A stretch of DNA of 64,000 bases from Dysosmobacter welbionis (GCF_005121165.3 NZ_CP034413.3:434001-498000); one strand, 5' to 3'. Counted from the first letter of the stretch, positions 44,197 through 53,597 are shown. Translations and numbers: made by a program. The notes: a model not told the origin generated them from the letters alone.

Positions 44197-44991
44197 ATGA
44201 AACGAAAACTTCTCTGCGGCCTGCTGGCCGCCCTTACCCTGACCTGCGCCACCGTCAAGGCGGCCCCCAGCCGGGTGGTGCCCGTCCAGGTGGACGGCAC
44301 CGTTCTGAGTCAGGGCGTCAACTACCTGCAGAGCGGCGTGACCTATGTTCCCCTCCGGGGACTGCTGGATGCCTTCGGCGGCTGGAGCGTCTGGTGGGAC
44401 AGCAGCCGAAAGGTGGCTGCCGCCGCCTCCGGCAGCCAGTCCGTCACCGCAAACCCGTCCCGAAATACCGTGACGGTCAACGGCCGTACATACAGCGGCA
44501 AGGTCTTTGTGGAGCGTGGCCGGACCTACATCCCCCTGCGGACTCTGGCCACCGCCCTGGGCGGCAGCGTGGCCTGGGATCCCCAGCTGGGCGGCGCGGC
44601 GGTGACCTCTCCCGGCGCGGATCACAACGCCATGGACCTTTACTGGCTCAGCCGCATCATCAGCGCCGAGAGTCGGGGCGAGAACATGACCGGCCAGATC
44701 GCCGTGGGCAATGTGGTGCTGAACCGGGTTGCGGCGAAGGAGTTCCCCAACACCATTCCCGCCGTGATCTTTGACCGCAAGCACGATGTCCAGTTCACGC
44801 CCGTCTCCAACGGCACAGTGTACCTGCCCCCCACGGCCAAATCCGTGGAGGCGGCCAAGCGGGTCCTGAACGGCGAGAACACCGCCGGCAAGGCTCTTTA
44901 CTTCTACGCGCCCGCCCTGTCCCAGGGCACCTGGATCAACGCCAACCGGGCGTATCTCAAGACCATCGGCTGCCACCGGTTCTACCTGTAA
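44197..44991 (+). CDS. secreted SleB-type cell wall hydrolase with copper amine oxidase-like N domain
   Basis: 264 residues from ATG 44197, with a GAAAGGA-like site upstream. Signal peptide (LLCGLLAALTLTCATVKA), then a copper-amine-oxidase N-like domain pair (VTYVPLRGLLDAFGGWSVWW, RTYIPLRTLATALGGSVAWD), then a SleB (Hydrolase_2) domain with IISAESRGENMTGQIAVGNV and KALYFYAPALSQG. SleB-type enzymes are lytic transglycosylases used in spore cortex or wall remodelling. Confidence 0.8.
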   Translation: MKRKLLCGLLAALTLTCATVKAAPSRVVPVQVDGTVLSQGVNYLQSGVTYVPLRGLLDAFGGWSVWWDSSRKVAAAASGSQSVTANPSRNTVTVNGRTYSGKVFVERGRTYIPLRTLATALGGSVAWDPQLGGAAVTSPGADHNAMDLYWLSRIISAESRGENMTGQIAVGNVVLNRVAAKEFPNTIPAVIFDRKHDVQFTPVSNGTVYLPPTAKSVEAAKRVLNGENTAGKALYFYAPALSQGTWINANRAYLKTIGCHRFYL

Positions 44992-45020
44992 TTGACATTT
45001 CTCAGCCAGGGGGCTAAAAT
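44992..45020 (+). promoter_or_regulatory. promoter of TIGR04255 gene
   Basis: TTGACA (44992-44997), 17-bp spacer, TAAAAT (45015-45020), a near-consensus promoter in the short gap after the SleB-like gene. Confidence 0.7.
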
Positions 45021-45051
45021 AGGGCCATCAAGAAGCAAAGGAGCAAGCCAC

Positions 45052-45846
45052 ATGCTGTTTTCCGATCATCCCCGGACCCACTACCGCAACGCCCCGGCCC
45101 ATGAGGTCATCTGCCAGTTGCGGTTCCCGTCTATTCTCACCATCAACAGCGTGGAGCCCGCCGATTTTCAGGAGGCCATCCGCGCGGAGTTCCCCCAGTA
45201 TGCCCGGCGCCAGGACGCCGCGCCGCCCCGCATCACCGGGCTGGGCAGCCCCAATCCCAAGGTGGAGCAGCAGCCTCCGGTGACCAATCACAACTTCGTC
45301 TCCGAGGACAACCAGTGGAAGCTGAATCTCACCAAGGACTTCATCGCTCTGTCCACCCTCCACTATCCCGGGTGGGAGGAGTTTGCCCGCCAGCTGGACA
45401 AGCCGCTGGCCGCCTTTATCCGGCTGTACAAGCCCGCCTATTTCCAGCGGGTGGGCCTGCGGTATGTGAACATCTTCTCCCGTGCCCGGCTGGGGCTGGA
45501 GGGTGCCCGCTGGGCGGAGCTGTTCTCTCCTGCCTACACCGCTCCCATGCAGGAGGCGGAGCTCCCGGAGGACCGCTTTCTCAACTGCGCCTGTGATCTG
45601 ACGCTGAAGCTGGATTCCAGCTGTCAGGCCAAGGTCCACGCGGGCCCCGGTGTGGTGAAGCGGAACGCCCCCGGCGTTCCCCAGGACCCGGAGGTGAAGT
45701 TCATTTTTGACATGGATCTGTCCATGACCGGAAACACCCCCTGCACCCTGGCCGCCGGTGCGCTGGAGACGCTCCACGGCCACTCCACCCGCCTGTTTGA
45801 AGGTGCTGTCACCGACAGGCTCCGGGACGCCATGGAGGCCGGATAA
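45052..45846 (+). CDS. TIGR04255 family protein
   Basis: 264 residues from ATG 45052 (AAAGGAGC upstream). Fits the sporadically distributed TIGR04255 family: YRNAPAHEVICQLRFPSIL, FVSEDNQWKLNLTKDFIALS, YKPAYFQRVGLRYVNIFSRA, FIFDMDLSMTG, LHGHSTRLFEGAVTDRLR. Family function unknown. Own promoter and terminator, so monocistronic. Confidence 0.75.
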   Translation: MLFSDHPRTHYRNAPAHEVICQLRFPSILTINSVEPADFQEAIRAEFPQYARRQDAAPPRITGLGSPNPKVEQQPPVTNHNFVSEDNQWKLNLTKDFIALSTLHYPGWEEFARQLDKPLAAFIRLYKPAYFQRVGLRYVNIFSRARLGLEGARWAELFSPAYTAPMQEAELPEDRFLNCACDLTLKLDSSCQAKVHAGPGVVKRNAPGVPQDPEVKFIFDMDLSMTGNTPCTLAAGALETLHGHSTRLFEGAVTDRLRDAMEAG

Positions 45847-45852
45847 TCTGCG

Positions 45853-45894
45853 AAAAAGCCCGGGAGACGTGTACGGACGTCTCCCGGGCTTTTT
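45853..45894. terminator. bidirectional intrinsic terminator
   Basis: Stem AAAAAGCCCGGGAGACGT / ACGTCTCCCGGGCTTTTT with a 6-nt loop; shared by the TIGR04255 gene (plus) and cysK (minus). Confidence 0.9.
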
Positions 45895-45904
45895 GTACAT
45901 GTTG

Positions 45905-46834
45905 TCACTTCTGGAACATGGGGGTGGAGAGATACCGCTCGCCGCTGTCCGGCAGCAGGGCCACGATGGTCTTGCCGGCGTTCTCCGGCTGCCGGGCCAG
46001 CTGGGCCGCTGCCCACACGGCGGCGCCGGAGGTGATGCCCACCAGAATGCCCTCAGTCCGGGCCAGCTCCCGGCCCGTGGCGTAGGCATCCGCATCCGTG
46101 ACCGTGAGGACTTCATCCAGGACGCTGCGGTCCAGATTCTCCGGCACAAAGTTGGCGCCGATGCCCTGAAGGCCGTGTGGGCCCGCATGGCCCTCCGTCA
46201 GCAGGGGCGAGGAAGCGGGCTCAAAGGCCACCACGCGCACAGCGGGGTTCTGTGCCTTCAGATACCGGCCCACGCCGCTGACAGTGCCGCCGGTGCCGAC
46301 CCCGGCCACAAAGATGTCCACCTTCCCCTCCGTGTCCGCCCAGATCTCAGGGCCGGTGGTCTTCTCGTGTGCCGCTGGATTGGCGGGGTTTTCAAACTGT
46401 CCTGCGATGATGCTGCCGGGAATGGACTGATGCAGTTCTTCCGCCTTGGCCACAGCACCCGCCATGCCCGCCGCTCCCGGCGTCAGGATAATCTCCGCGC
46501 CGTAGGCGGCGATCAGAGCCCGGCGCTCCACGCTCATGGTGTCCGGCATGGTGAGAATCACACGGTAGCCCTTTGCCGCAGCTGCGGCAGCCAGACCGAT
46601 ACCGGTGTTGCCGGAGGTAGGTTCGATGATGGTGCCGCCGGGAGCCAGACGGCCCTCCGTCTCCGCCCGGGCGATCATGTTGGCAGCCACCCGGTCCTTG
46701 GCGCTGCCCGCGGGATTCATGCACTCCAGCTTGGCCAACAGCACGGCCTTCAGGTCGTGGTTCCGCTCGTAATTGCACAGCTCCAGCAAGGGCGTGCGGC
46801 CGATCAGCTCAGTGACGCTGTGATAAATAGGCAT
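45905..46834 (-). CDS. cysK: cysteine synthase A (O-acetylserine sulfhydrylase)
   Basis: 309 residues. PLP lysine in NPAGSAKDRVAANMI (Lys46), substrate loop EPTSGNTGIGLA, phosphate loop GTGGTVSGVGRYLK, and SGAAVWAA. Typical CysK length. Combines O-acetylserine and sulfide to give cysteine. Monocistronic, with its own promoter and terminators on both sides. The variant Ala in GSAKDR (usually GSVKDR) is conservative. Chemically opposes the desulfidase at 31724. Confidence 0.92.
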   Translation of the reverse strand: MPIYHSVTELIGRTPLLELCNYERNHDLKAVLLAKLECMNPAGSAKDRVAANMIARAETEGRLAPGGTIIEPTSGNTGIGLAAAAAAKGYRVILTMPDTMSVERRALIAAYGAEIILTPGAAGMAGAVAKAEELHQSIPGSIIAGQFENPANPAAHEKTTGPEIWADTEGKVDIFVAGVGTGGTVSGVGRYLKAQNPAVRVVAFEPASSPLLTEGHAGPHGLQGIGANFVPENLDRSVLDEVLTVTDADAYATGRELARTEGILVGITSGAAVWAAAQLARQPENAGKTIVALLPDSGERYLSTPMFQK

Positions 46835-46866
46835 TGGAAATCCCTCCGTTCTGAATGAATAGCCTC

Positions 46867-46895
46867 ATGATACACCTGCCGCACCGGGTTTGCAA
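46867..46895 (-). promoter_or_regulatory. cysK promoter
   Basis: Minus strand TTGCAA (46890-46895), 17-bp spacer, TATCAT (46867-46872), about 33 bp before the ATG. No T-box or other cysteine-responsive leader is seen. Confidence 0.65.
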
Positions 46896-46952
46896 CGGAC
46901 CATTTGCCGAAAATCCGCCTTTAATTCATAGCATTTTTATAGGATATGGAAG

Positions 46953-46986
46953 AAAAAAAGCGGACCGCCGACAGGCGGGCCGCTTT
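46953..46986 (-). terminator. terminator of RsiV-like gene
   Basis: Stem AAAGCGG-CCGCC / GGCGG-CCGCTTT with one mismatch and a short loop, T7 on the minus strand. Just downstream of the gene ending at 46999. Confidence 0.8.
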
Positions 46987-46998
46987 GAGATGGTATAC

Positions 46999-47841
46999 TC
47001 AGGCCACCACGGGGATTTCCACAATCCCGGCGGCACCGGCGGCGATGCTGTACTCGGGGAACACCAGCGTCACAGAGCCGTCCTCATTCAGATAGAAGGA
47101 GGTGGCGTCATCCACAGTGGTGAAGCCGCCCTGCTCCGGGGTGAAGAAGAGGCCGCTCTCATCCGCCGCGATCTTCGCATTTACGGCGTCATTGCAGATG
47201 CCGACCCAGTCCTCGCCCAGCACGTCGGCCAGGGTGATGTCCTTGTCGTTGGCCAGGTCCAGGTTGTAGCAGTACCGCTGCTGCATGGCAGCGACCCAGC
47301 CCTCAGCGAAATCCACCACAAAGGAGACCGTAGTGTCGGTCTGGCTCTTGATCTCGTAGTCGATAAGCACGTTCATCTCCCGGTCGGCCCACTCTTCCTC
47401 GGTGCCGCCGGTAGCCAGGAATGCATCCTTGTAATCATCCCAGTCCGCCTGAGCCTGGGCCAGATGGGCGTCCACCCGCTCCTGGATCTCCGCGTTGACC
47501 TTCTCGGCCAGGTCGCCCTCAGACTCCACACCGGGGACGGTCACCTTGTAGTCGATGCCGTTCTCCACGGTCTCATAGTCCCGGATCGTCAGGACCTGGA
47601 ACAGCCCGCCCAGCACCGGTACATCCGCAGCCGCAGCCGCGAAGGTCGGGGAGACATTCAGGCCCGCCATCAGCACAGCCAGACAGGCGGCCACGCTGCC
47701 CGCAGTCCGCCGGACCACCTTATAACCGCGGCTACGGCTGCTGGTCCTGCCCTGCCGGATGCCTGCGCGGACCCGGGCGTCCAGCTCCTCCGGAATGGGG
47801 GTGGACTCATATTCTTCTCGTGCACGCTTGAATTCGTTCAT
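46999..47841 (-). CDS. RsiV-like anti-sigma factor (DUF3298)
   Basis: 280 residues. Cytoplasmic N-terminus with TPIPEELDARVRAGIRQGRT, one membrane segment (about 48-70), then DUF4163/DUF3298-type extracytoplasmic domain (LINKING YETVENGIDYKVTVPG, NVLIDYEIKSQTDTTVSFVV, CYNLDLANDKDITLADVLGE, FYLNEDGSVTLVFPEYSI). RsiV holds SigV and in Bacillus binds lysozyme as the signal; ligand here is inferred. Overlaps the sigma gene stop by 4 bp. Confidence 0.85.
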   Translation of the reverse strand: MNEFKRAREEYESTPIPEELDARVRAGIRQGRTSSRSRGYKVVRRTAGSVAACLAVLMAGLNVSPTFAAAAADVPVLGGLFQVLTIRDYETVENGIDYKVTVPGVESEGDLAEKVNAEIQERVDAHLAQAQADWDDYKDAFLATGGTEEEWADREMNVLIDYEIKSQTDTTVSFVVDFAEGWVAAMQQRYCYNLDLANDKDITLADVLGEDWVGICNDAVNAKIAADESGLFFTPEQGGFTTVDDATSFYLNEDGSVTLVFPEYSIAAGAAGIVEIPVVA

Positions 47842-48335
47842 AATTGATCTCCTTCCATTGATATCCGTAATTTCTTCAAGCCGGTGTACAGTCTGGTTTT
47901 CACGGTGTTCAGATTCCAGCCGGTGACGGTGCTGATCTCCTTGAGAGACAGGTCCTCATAGAACCGCAGCTTGATGATGGTCCCCACCTCTGGCGGCAGA
48001 GCGTCCACCCGTTGGGCTAGCGTGCCGTCCGAAGGCAGAGGGTCCTCATAGCTGCCGGCGTCCAGTGCCTCCGGCGGGATCAGCGTCACCCGCTTTCGGC
48101 TGCGAAGCACGTCCATGCACACGTGAACCAGAATGTGATAAAACCACGCACGGAGGGCCTCCGGCTCCTTCAGCTCCCCCTGTTTCTCCAGTGCCCTGCA
48201 GACGGCGGTCTGCACCGCGTCCAGAGCCTCTTCCCTGTTTTTCAGGTAGCTGTACGCCAGTCGGTAAAACCGCGCCTGATCCGTTACGAGATAGTCGGTC
48301 AGTTGCTTTTCCAGGATATGTGACACGTTTCTCAT
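47838..48335 (-). CDS. ECF sigma factor (SigV-like)
   Basis: 165 residues from ATG 48335; an in-frame longer form would start inside the ECF promoter. Region 2 (FYRLAYSYLKNREEALDAVQ) and region 4 (LPPEVGTIIKLRFYEDLSLK, EISTVTGWNLNTVKTRLYTG). Coupled to the RsiV-like anti-sigma gene, so the pair probably responds to cell-wall attack such as lysozyme. Probable autoregulatory promoter just upstream. Confidence 0.85.
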   Translation of the reverse strand: MRNVSHILEKQLTDYLVTDQARFYRLAYSYLKNREEALDAVQTAVCRALEKQGELKEPEALRAWFYHILVHVCMDVLRSRKRVTLIPPEALDAGSYEDPLPSDGTLAQRVDALPPEVGTIIKLRFYEDLSLKEISTVTGWNLNTVKTRLYTGLKKLRISMEGDQL

Positions 48336-48358
48336 GGTCCTTTCCGTTCGTTCTGCTG

Positions 48359-48387
48359 TATAGACGCGCCGGGAGCGGAAAAAGTTT
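48359..48387 (-). promoter_or_regulatory. putative ECF promoter of sigV
   Basis: Minus strand AAACTT (48382-48387), 17-bp spacer, TCTATA within CGTCTATA (48359-48366). This fits an ECF -35 AAC / -10 CGTCTA type promoter and would give autoregulation. Confidence 0.5.
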
Positions 48388-48422
48388 GGAGGGAGAACAA
48401 TTTTCTGAAAAATTTTCTGCGC

Positions 48423-48452
48423 AAAAAAGAGACCGGTCTCCCGGTCTCTTTT
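48423..48452. terminator. terminator of ABC operon
   Basis: A 12-bp perfect stem AAAAGAGACCGG / CCGGTCTCTTTT, loop TCTC, T6 on the minus strand. Just after the permease stop (48465). Confidence 0.85.
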
Positions 48453-48464
48453 CATCGGCTGGAA

Positions 48465-49688
48465 TCAATCGTAACGCAGGGCGTCGATGGGGTTCAGCTT
48501 GGCCGCCTTGTTGGCGGGGAGATAGCCGAACAGGATGCCCACCGCCACGGAGACGCCGAAGGCCACACCGATGCCGCCAGCCGTGGGCATAGCCACGAAG
48601 CCATCGTTGCCGGTGCCCAGCACCAGAGCGATGACATTGGTCAGCACGTTGGCCATGAGGATGCCCAGTAAGATGCCGATGGCACCGCCGATGGCGGAGG
48701 TAGTGCCGGCCTCAATGATGAACTGGCTACGGATGTCCCGGCATTTGGCACCCAGGGATTTTCGGATGCCGATCTCCCGGGTCCGCTCCGTGACGGACAC
48801 CAGCATGATATTCATGATACCGATGCCGCCCACCAGCAGGCTGATGGCCGCGATGAGGATCAGGATCATCATCAGGGTGTTCAGCATGGAGTCCATGGCG
48901 TCCATCATCTCTGCGGAGGTCATGACCATGTAGTAGTCCGAGGACTGGTAGGTCTTGAACAGCCGGTTTTCAATGATGCCCTTGGCAGCAGACGCCGTAT
49001 CCCGGTCCGTACTGGTCATCAGATACATGTCCCCATATCCGCCCCCCAGCCGCTGGGCATTGGCATAGGGGATGTAGATCACATCATCGACGCTGCCCTC
49101 GGTGCTGTCGCCGCTCTCCGCCAGTACGCCCACTACCATGTAGGGCACGCCGCTGACGGAAATCGTCTGACCCAGCGGATCCGTCCGGAAAGCGTTTTCC
49201 GCCAGATAGGAACCGATGACACACACATTCTGATGGCGCTCCACGTCAATGTAGCGGAGGAAGCGGCCATTCTCCAGGCTGGAGCCCTGCATGGTCTTCT
49301 GGGTGTCGGCGCGGTAAAATGCCTCGCTGACGCCGTAAATGCTGGTGCGGTCGAAGTCCTCCGTTCCCTGCCGCACCTTGGCTGTGGCGGACACATAGGG
49401 CGTGACGCCGGAGAGGTACTGGGGGTACTTCTCCACAAGCGCGTACATATCTTCCGTGCTCACGTCCCGGGTGCCGCCCTCGCCGCGGCCGTAGACCATC
49501 ACCTGGATCAGGTTGGAGCCCAGCTGCTCGAACTGGGCGTTCATGTAATTCTGCATGCCGTTGCCCAGGCTGGTGATGATGATGACCGCCGCCACGCCGA
49601 TGATGATGCCCAGCATGGTCAGCAGCGCCCGCATCTTGCTGAGCAGCAGGGATTTGATGGCCAGCTTGAAGGATTGGGTGAAATTCAT
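48465..49688 (-). CDS. MacB/FtsX-type ABC permease
   Basis: 407 residues. N-terminal helix (ALLTMLGIIIGVAAVIIITS), large extracytoplasmic MacB-PCD domain, then three C-terminal helices (MILILIAAISLLVGGIGIMN, IGGAIGILLGILMANVL, FGVSVAVGILFGYLPANKAA). REIGIRKSLGAK is typical of the family. With the ATPase and adaptor upstream it forms a MacAB-like efflux or stress system, controlled by the TetR gene. Confidence 0.88.
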   Translation of the reverse strand: MNFTQSFKLAIKSLLLSKMRALLTMLGIIIGVAAVIIITSLGNGMQNYMNAQFEQLGSNLIQVMVYGRGEGGTRDVSTEDMYALVEKYPQYLSGVTPYVSATAKVRQGTEDFDRTSIYGVSEAFYRADTQKTMQGSSLENGRFLRYIDVERHQNVCVIGSYLAENAFRTDPLGQTISVSGVPYMVVGVLAESGDSTEGSVDDVIYIPYANAQRLGGGYGDMYLMTSTDRDTASAAKGIIENRLFKTYQSSDYYMVMTSAEMMDAMDSMLNTLMMILILIAAISLLVGGIGIMNIMLVSVTERTREIGIRKSLGAKCRDIRSQFIIEAGTTSAIGGAIGILLGILMANVLTNVIALVLGTGNDGFVAMPTAGGIGVAFGVSVAVGILFGYLPANKAAKLNPIDALRYD

Positions 49689-50424
49689 GCCGGCTCCCCC
49701 TCTCCCGCGTCCTCCTGGGGCTGGACCACGGCCTGGGGATCACTGGCGTCCCCGTCGTAGATGATCCGGCCGTCCTGCAGACGGACGATGCGCTTGGCCT
49801 TAACAGCGATGGAGTTGTCGTGAGTGATGAGGACCACGGTGTCCCCCTCCTGGTTTAGCTTCTGCAGGAACCGCAGCACCTCCCGACCCGTGCGGGAGTC
49901 CAGGGCGCCCGTAGGCTCGTCGGCCAGGATCACCGACGGATTCCCCGCCAGGGCCCGGGCGATGGAGACCCGCTGCTGCTGGCCGCCAGAGAGCTGGCTG
50001 GGCAGGTTCTTCCGCTTGTCAGCCAGACCTACCCGCTCCAGAGACTGGATGGCCCGTTCGCGGCGCTCCTCTGCGGAGACGCCGGCGTACAGCAGCGGCA
50101 GCTCCACATTTTCCTGCACCGTCAGCTTGGGGATCAGGTTATACTGCTGGAAGATAAAGCCCAGCATTTTGTTGCGGATCTCCGCCTGCTGGTCGTCCTC
50201 CATGGTGGACACATCAATGCCCCCAAGTGGTAGGTTCCCGACGTGGGAACGTCCAGGCAGCCGATAATGTTCATGGCCGTGGACTTGCCGGAACCGGAGG
50301 AGCCTACGATGGCCACGAACTCCCCCTGATCCACCGTCAGGTTGATGCCGTCCAGGGCGTGGACGGTCTCCTCTCCCATGTGGTAGATCTTGTAGATGTC
50401 TTTCAGTTCAATGAGATGGCTCAC
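49685..50424 (-). pseudogene. MacB-type ABC ATPase, split by a one-base frameshift
   Basis: From ATG 50424: [20 protein letters not shown], Walker [17 protein letters not shown]. The frame breaks at the C-run 50220-50224 (GTYHLGG...); one more base gives [20 protein letters not shown] then Q-loop [15 protein letters not shown], signature [20 protein letters not shown], Walker [12 protein letters not shown], and H-loop LITHDNSI, to 49685. About 246 residues when joined. All catalytic motifs are intact, so an assembly indel is likely. It energises the permease at 48465. Confidence 0.8.
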
Positions 50425-50428
50425 GGGA

Positions 50429-52072
50429 TCAGCCTCCCATCATCATGTCCATCAAACTGGAAGCCTGGTTGCTGATGAGGACCACATCGCCCTCCTCCAG
50501 GCCGTCGGTAACCTCGATATACTCGTCATCGTTCCGACCCAGGGTGACCTCCTTGGTCTCCAGCTTGGTGACGTCCACCACGCTCAAACCGTCCTCACTG
50601 AGGGCGCCGGGGCCGGGAACAGTCACCGTGTTGCCCCGTTCCACCGCATCCACGGGGATGCACAGGGCGTTGGGGACCACTTCGCCGATGATCTGAGCGG
50701 AGACATTCATGCCCGGCCGCAGATCGCCGTAGTCCTCAATGATGATGGTGACGGGATAGCTGGTGGCACCGTTGGCGGTAGTGCCGTTGATGCTGACCTT
50801 ATCCACCACGCCGGAGAACGTCTGGCCCTCCAGAGCGTCGGCGGTGATCCGCACCTCCTGCCCCACTTCTACCTTGCCGATGTCCAGTTCATCCACTGCC
50901 ATCTCCAGCTCCAGATAGCTCAGGTCGTAAATCACCGCCAGCGTGCCGGAGGAAGCGCCGTCCACCTTGTCGCCGGCCTTGAAGTTCTTCTCAATCACGG
51001 TGCCGGCAATGGGAGATTTGATGTTGTAGTCATCCACTGCGCCGGAGGCAGTGCTGGCAGAGAGCTGGGCGGACTGGAGGTTCAGCCGTGCGCTCTCGAT
51101 CTGGTCCCGGATGGTCTCGGACTCCACAGTGCACAGCACCTCGCCCTTGGTCACCGTGCTGCCGGCCAGCTTGGAGAAATCGTTCACCGTGCCGGAACCG
51201 GAGGCATACACCACAGAAGAGGCGGGCATGGACACCGGAGCCTGGCCGTAGCTGGAATAGCTGCCGATGATGGCGGAGGCAGTGACGGCGTCGGACACCG
51301 TACCGGGATTGTTCAGCCGCACCCGGACGGAGACGGCCTCCTTGCCGTTGCTGGTGATGGTGGTGGAGTTGGAGACATAGGTCACCGTGCCCATCTGAGA
51401 GCCGGCGTAGCCGTCCACAAACACGGTGGCGGCCTGCCCCACATAGAAGTCACTGGGGGAGGCAAAGGGGAACAGGAAGTCGATGGACAGCTCCGTGCTG
51501 GCCACGATCTTCGCCAGCTGCGTCCCAGCGGTGACGCTCTCGCCGTTGTGGACGTAGATCTCGCTCACCGTGCCGGAGATGGGCGCCGTGGGGTGCAGGG
51601 CCTCCTGGGCCTGCTGATAGGACATCTGGGCCTGCTGCACGGAGATCTGGGCCCGGTCCATGGAATCCTGGGCGTCGCTGCTGTCCATGGTGTAGAGCAG
51701 GGTGTCCTTGGTCACAAGGTCGCCCTCTTCAAAGGGAGCGCTGACGATATCGCCGGAGAGCAGGGTGGTGACGTTGTAAGAGTCCGCCGGCTGCAGCGTG
51801 GCGGTGCCGGAGACGCTGACCGTCAGATCCTGCCGGGTGACGGTGGACACCAGATAGCTGCTGCTGAGTTGGGTGTTGACGTTTTTGGTCAGTCTGGACA
51901 CGCAGCCCGCCACAATGGCGATCACCACTACCAAAATAATCAGAATTTTCAGCCAGCGCTTCTTTTTCTTGCCGCCAAAGCCCTTCAGGGAGAATTTCTT
52001 TTTCTCCGTCTTTTCCGGCGCGGGCACGCTGGGCGCCTCGGCGGAGGTCTCGTTCATCCATTCAGTTTCCAT
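50429..52072 (-). CDS. MacA-like efflux adaptor (HlyD/RND family)
   Basis: 547 residues. Single N-terminal helix ([20 protein letters not shown]), biotinyl-lipoyl-like halves ([40 protein letters not shown]), two predicted hairpin coiled regions, and a beta-barrel part ([20 protein letters not shown]). Longer than typical MacA because a second set of lipoyl-like segments is present ([20 protein letters not shown]). Links the MacB pump to the outer face. Second gene of the TetR operon. Confidence 0.82.
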   Translation of the reverse strand: METEWMNETSAEAPSVPAPEKTEKKKFSLKGFGGKKKKRWLKILIILVVVIAIVAGCVSRLTKNVNTQLSSSYLVSTVTRQDLTVSVSGTATLQPADSYNVTTLLSGDIVSAPFEEGDLVTKDTLLYTMDSSDAQDSMDRAQISVQQAQMSYQQAQEALHPTAPISGTVSEIYVHNGESVTAGTQLAKIVASTELSIDFLFPFASPSDFYVGQAATVFVDGYAGSQMGTVTYVSNSTTITSNGKEAVSVRVRLNNPGTVSDAVTASAIIGSYSSYGQAPVSMPASSVVYASGSGTVNDFSKLAGSTVTKGEVLCTVESETIRDQIESARLNLQSAQLSASTASGAVDDYNIKSPIAGTVIEKNFKAGDKVDGASSGTLAVIYDLSYLELEMAVDELDIGKVEVGQEVRITADALEGQTFSGVVDKVSINGTTANGATSYPVTIIIEDYGDLRPGMNVSAQIIGEVVPNALCIPVDAVERGNTVTVPGPGALSEDGLSVVDVTKLETKEVTLGRNDDEYIEVTDGLEEGDVVLISNQASSLMDMMMGG

Positions 52073-52073
52073 G

Positions 52074-52715
52074 TTATGTAATCTCCTTGTTCTCGATTTC
52101 CGCGGTGGGGCGCTTCCCCATACCGCGCTTGAAGATGTTCAGAATGTTTTCCAGGCGATCCCGGGTCCCGGGATCGCCACCGGCCTGCAGGCCGGTGTAA
52201 ATCATGGGAGCCGCCACAACCAGCAGTGTGCCCAGGATGTCGCCCAGGTCCCGGTCCTGCCGCAGGTCCAGCAGGTCCGGATTCACCGCGCCGCCCAGGC
52301 GCTGGAGAAGCGTTTCCGCATCCAGCATTTCCAGCAGCCCATTCTTCTGCATCCCGCTGTTGCAGCGGATGATTCCGGTCATGGCGCCGATCTCTCCCAG
52401 GTGCTGATTGTCGATTTTTGCCTGCACGTAATCATACAGATCCAACAGCGCCTGAAAAATGTCGCCGCCGTTTCGGAGCAGAAACTCCTCCAGCAGCATG
52501 AACAACTGATCCACATATCCCTTCAGCAGATAGCGGAACAGGTCCTCCTTATCCTGAAAGTACATGTAAAAGCTGCCCCGGGGGATGCCTGCCTCCTTGA
52601 TGATCTGGTTGATGGACGCCTCGTTGAAAGGCCGGTGGGAAAACTCCCGGGTGGCCGCCTCCAACAACTTCTCCTGCTTTTCCGCCGGCAGATTCAAAAA
52701 AGTGCTGCTCGGCAC
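52074..52715 (-). CDS. TetR/AcrR family repressor
   Basis: 213 residues. N-terminal HTH: QEKLLEAATREFSHRPFNEA, SINQIIKEAGIPRGSFYMYF, QDKEDLFRYLLKGYVDQL; C-terminal ligand-binding helical domain. First gene of the efflux operon, 1 bp before the adaptor. Two palindromes in its promoter are the probable operators, so it autorepresses the pump. Confidence 0.9.
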   Translation of the reverse strand: MPSSTFLNLPAEKQEKLLEAATREFSHRPFNEASINQIIKEAGIPRGSFYMYFQDKEDLFRYLLKGYVDQLFMLLEEFLLRNGGDIFQALLDLYDYVQAKIDNQHLGEIGAMTGIIRCNSGMQKNGLLEMLDAETLLQRLGGAVNPDLLDLRQDRDLGDILGTLLVVAAPMIYTGLQAGGDPGTRDRLENILNIFKRGMGKRPTAEIENKEIT

Positions 52716-52834
52716 GCTGTTTCATCCTCTCTTATACGAAATAGAAGGTCCGTTTTCTTCAGCGCCGCCCCTGATTTTATACCTTCCTCCCGGGGGAAGG
52801 TCAAGGGGTTTCCGGCGAATGGAAAAAAGAAACA

Positions 52835-52879
52835 TGACAACCTGTCGCTTATCATAGCTGACAAGTTGTCATATTGCAA
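52835..52879 (-). promoter_or_regulatory. TetR promoter with palindromic operators
   Basis: Minus strand TTGCAA (52874-52879), 17-bp spacer, TATGAT (52851-52856). The spacer contains the perfect palindrome TGACAACTTGTCA (52859-52871). An imperfect copy (TGACAACCTGTCG, 52835-52847) is downstream of the -10. Repressor binding would block the promoter. Confidence 0.7.
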
Positions 52880-52907
52880 GAGGGAATTGCGAAAATTCAC
52901 AAATATT

Positions 52908-53597
52908 TCACAGTGTTTCCGTCACTTCATACAGAGGTCGGACCCGCTGATAGGGCTGAGGCCGGTACTCCACCGAAGCGATCCGCCGTCCGGAGACACC
53001 GTACTTGGGGGAGTAGCCGAATAGATCCACATACCGATCCAAATCGTCCCGCTCCGCCGCCATGGCCTCCAGCAGCACCGCTGCGGCCCGGGCGTCATCC
53101 ACCGCCCGGTGGCTGTTCACCGCCTGATCCTCCAATCCGTAGGCTGTGATGGCATCGTTGAGCTTGTGAGGGTAATCCCGCCGGTCCCGGTACACCGTGA
53201 GGACATCCAGAAACCGGGGTGCCCGCAGGACATCCGCCCGCCCGAAGGGCCGCAGGAAATGATAGAGGAAGTTCAGATCGAACTGGGCGTTGTAGGCCGC
53301 CAGCAGCGTCCGCTCTCCCCCGCCCAACAGGTTGCAGAACGCCTCACAGGCGTCGGCCTTCTCCACGCCCTCCTGTTCCAGCTGCTCTTCCGTGATGCCG
53401 GTGAGCTGGGTGATAAAGGGCGGCAGCGTCCGCCCCGGGGAGAGGCGGAGCAGCAGGTCCATGCAGTCCGTCTCTCCCTCCGCGGAAAAGGCGGCGGCCC
53501 CCAGCTCGATGATCTCGTCCCGCCCGAATTCGATGCCGGTGGTCTCCGTGTCGAATACCACGATCCGGTCAAATTGCTTCCAAAGGCCTGTCTCCAT
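52908..53597 (-). CDS. DnaQ-like 3'-5' exonuclease
   Basis: 229 residues from ATG 53597. DEDDh exonuclease motifs: Exo I VFDTETTGIEFGRDEIIELG, Exo II AYNAQFDLNFLYHFL, Exo III SHRAVDDARAAAVLLEAM. Fits the stand-alone epsilon/DinG-N type 3'-5' exonucleases. A C-terminal YGVSGRRIASVEYRPQPYQR tail follows. Confidence 0.85.
   Translation of the reverse strand: METGLWKQFDRIVVFDTETTGIEFGRDEIIELGAAAFSAEGETDCMDLLLRLSPGRTLPPFITQLTGITEEQLEQEGVEKADACEAFCNLLGGGERTLLAAYNAQFDLNFLYHFLRPFGRADVLRAPRFLDVLTVYRDRRDYPHKLNDAITAYGLEDQAVNSHRAVDDARAAAVLLEAMAAERDDLDRYVDLFGYSPKYGVSGRRIASVEYRPQPYQRVRPLYEVTETL

Noticed and set aside
46835-46960. T-box or S-box type leader before cysK
   Set aside because: The gap is too short and has no specifier or antiterminator structure; only a simple promoter is visible.
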